Part shown: one piece after another, positions 53,515 to 54,745 of the stretch | Layout: each line of letters opens with the position of its first letter | Numbering within the stretch: the stretch's first letter is position 1 | NCBI GenBank assembly: GCA_030680745.1 | Contig: JAUXUR010000078.1 | Location: forward strand, 1 to 54,745 | Reading direction: 5' to 3' | Origin: Alphaproteobacteria bacterium | GTDB taxonomy: Bacteria; Pseudomonadota; Alphaproteobacteria; JAUXUR01 | DNA length: 54,745 bases | Program-made: the position numbers and the translations under genes | Notes under the pieces: model-generated | The model's input: only the letters and a program-made list of their open reading frames with translations | Databases searched by the model: none | Told to the model about the DNA's origin: nothing

Positions 53515-54408
53515 TTAATGCCAGAAATCAACTTTTGTATTTGTGCCTGGTCGATATAAGCGATAGCCTGTTTTAATACCATCCCAAATCCAGAAAAATA
53601 ACATCATATCGTCATTAGATTCAAACGCATCTAAAAAGCGAATATTAAGACCTGTCGAAGCACCTTCAAAACGTACATCTTCATCAAAAGTCAGATCTGT
53701 CATTTCATCTTTTGAATTGATATAAAATGATTTATATCTTTTTTCTCTTGAAAGATCATCTCGATTGCTTAACGTGTTAATGCTTAAGGTTAAAATTTTA
53801 GCATTATCATTAAATTGAATGGCATCTAAAACATCCATATCATCTTTCCGAACGCTGTTTTTTTCAAGCAACCCATTTTCTACAAAAGATTGAAAACTTG
53901 GCATTGTATTTTCAATGAGTTTCTTTGATGCAATAAAGTTTTTCCATGAGGGTTGACCACTAAAAGCAACATTATTTAGAAGTAGAACAGGTGGATGTGC
54001 TAAATTTCCAAAAGAAAGTTTTGATGAAGAGCTCATGGGTATTTCTTTTGGGCCTTTTTCAATACTTATTAAATTTAACAAGCCGGGATTGTTAATATTT
54101 CCCTGTGCGATAAGAGTACTAATCTGTTCGCCACGAAATAAGCTTTTGAAATTCAAAGGCATGCCTAGAGCTGCAGAAAGATCAAATTTTTGCGTCAAAC
54201 TTTGCCATGATGTCCAGTTAAATCCAGATTTTCCAAAAGCCAAAACAATTTTTGCGTCATTTCCATCTTTAAGTACTTGATGCTGCTCGTAAAATGCGAT
54301 GATTGCTTCTGGGTTTAATGGCGGCAGATTAGGTTTACGCATGCTATTTTGAGCACAAGCGCCCAGAAAAAAAGTTAGAAAAGTTGCAAAAAGAACTTTT
54401 GAACGCAT
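53515..54408 (-). CDS. Putative lipoprotein of unknown function
   Basis: A 297-residue protein with a lipoprotein signal peptide (MRSKVLFATFLTFFLGAC, lipobox LGAC with C18). The mature part begins AQNSMRKPNLPPLNPEA. A mixed alpha/beta pattern follows, including GKSGFNWTSWQSLTQKFDLS and a C-terminal MMLFFWIWDGIKTGYRLYRPG. No family is recognised. The residue after C18 is A rather than D, so outer-membrane sorting is more likely than inner-membrane retention. The ATG follows GGAAATATA. Confidence 0.65.
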   Translation of the reverse strand: MRSKVLFATFLTFFLGACAQNSMRKPNLPPLNPEAIIAFYEQHQVLKDGNDAKIVLAFGKSGFNWTSWQSLTQKFDLSAALGMPLNFKSLFRGEQISTLIAQGNINNPGLLNLISIEKGPKEIPMSSSSKLSFGNLAHPPVLLLNNVAFSGQPSWKNFIASKKLIENTMPSFQSFVENGLLEKNSVRKDDMDVLDAIQFNDNAKILTLSINTLSNRDDLSREKRYKSFYINSKDEMTDLTFDEDVRFEGASTGLNIRFLDAFESNDDMMLFFWIWDGIKTGYRLYRPGTNTKVDFWH

Positions 54409-54447
54409 TATATTTCCTTTCAGACAATTTTAATTATTTTTTATGTT

Positions 54448-54491
54448 ATACCTAAATAACTCAGAAATGAAGTGCATCATTTTTTAGGTAT
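54448..54491. other. Inverted repeat upstream of the IS4-type transposase gene
   Basis: ATACCTAAA (54448-54456) and TTTAGGTAT (54483-54491) form a 9-bp stem followed by a T-run. The left part (TATACCTAAATAACTCAGAAA) is weakly similar to the left end of the element at 7647. It could be a terminator guarding the transposon, or a repeat remnant. No insertion-sequence terminal repeat was identified between it and the transposase start. Confidence 0.35.
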
Positions 54492-54634
54492 TTTTTATTC
54501 CAGGCTTTGATTATTTGTAACTACCCAGCCTCCTTCCTACGTCCCGCGACCATATCATTACCCATAAGTGTTTCAACCTATTGATTTTTAATATAATTTT
54601 TGCAACAATGTTTTCTTTTTAGGGAGCATTATTC

Positions 54635-54745
54635 ATGAATTGGTCTGAAAGTGAATATGGTTTGATAGATTTAGGAGATAAACGTTTAAATGGACGCGCA
54701 AAAAAATTATTAAAACAGTTTGGGGATACACCTATGGAAAGTATA
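54635..54745 (+). CDS. IS4-family transposase, N-terminal fragment cut by the window edge
   Basis: Thirty-seven codons are visible from the ATG at 54635, which follows AGGGAG. The peptide NWSESEYGLIDLGDKRLNGR, then AKKLLKQF, is the N-terminal DNA-binding segment typical of IS4/IS50-type transposases (the E-x-G-x-x-DLGDKRL pattern). Completeness and element boundaries cannot be judged from this window. Confidence 0.7.
   Translation, partial: MNWSESEYGLIDLGDKRLNGRAKKLLKQFGDTPMESI

Overview
This window looks like part of the chromosome of an AT-rich alphaproteobacterium, most likely an intracellular or host-associated one of the Holosporales/Rickettsiales type. Three gene orders support the class: zapA - 6S RNA - 5-formyl-THF cyclo-ligase - YmdB-type phosphoesterase, dgt - (argS) - SPOR protein - nagZ, and sucA - sucB - lpdA. 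The host-associated lifestyle is inferred from the many large signal-peptide proteins without housekeeping homology, from gene decay, and from several families of hairpin repeats filling the intergenic space. No CRISPR array, tRNA or rRNA was seen.

Layout. 1-2.2 kb: division and folate genes with 6S RNA. 2.4-7.6 kb: a large exported protein with an internal duplication, D-amino-acid aminotransferase and TrkA. 7.6-10.7 kb: two exported proteins, one broken by a frameshift. 11-16.9 kb: 2-oxoglutarate dehydrogenase E1, E2 and E3. 16.9-32.5 kb: an accessory region around an intact dnaE. It holds exported repeat proteins, two exported proteins that end in a YoeB/Txe-like RNase toxin domain, and an SF2 helicase of the Mfd/RecG type with a signal peptide. 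Fragments of both ends of dnaE are duplicated around the inserted genes. 32.8-36.9 kb: dgt, a shrunken argS without its catalytic core, a SPOR protein and nagZ. 36.9-41.9 kb: an oligopeptide-binding protein, then dnaK-dnaJ behind a heat-shock-like promoter. 42.4-47.6 kb: a three-gene H-NOX / double histidine kinase / GGDEF-EAL operon, which reads as a nitric-oxide (or redox) to cyclic-di-GMP pathway. 48.2-50 kb: an exported gingipain-like C25 cysteine protease. 50.3-53.3 kb: a MacAB-like three-gene ABC exporter. 53.5-54.4 kb: a lipoprotein. The window ends inside an IS4-type transposase gene.

Most interesting signals: (1) two paralogous Sec-signal proteins, each an array of helical repeats joined to a C-terminal YoeB-like toxin, with no antitoxin gene nearby; (2) an Mfd-like helicase motor with a signal peptide encoded between them, sharing the mature N-terminal 'YDDE' motif with both; (3) six dispersed hairpin elements with a conserved core, locus-specific but self-complementary arms and covarying apical base pairs, all in the sense orientation of the upstream transcript and mostly lying at its 3' end; (4) an ArgS reduced to its N- and C-terminal domains but still an open frame that overlaps the next gene; (5) direct repeats of dnaE's own ends flanking the accessory genes; (6) a 284-bp non-autonomous element with a perfect 9-bp target duplication carrying a second, multi-hairpin repeat inside it.
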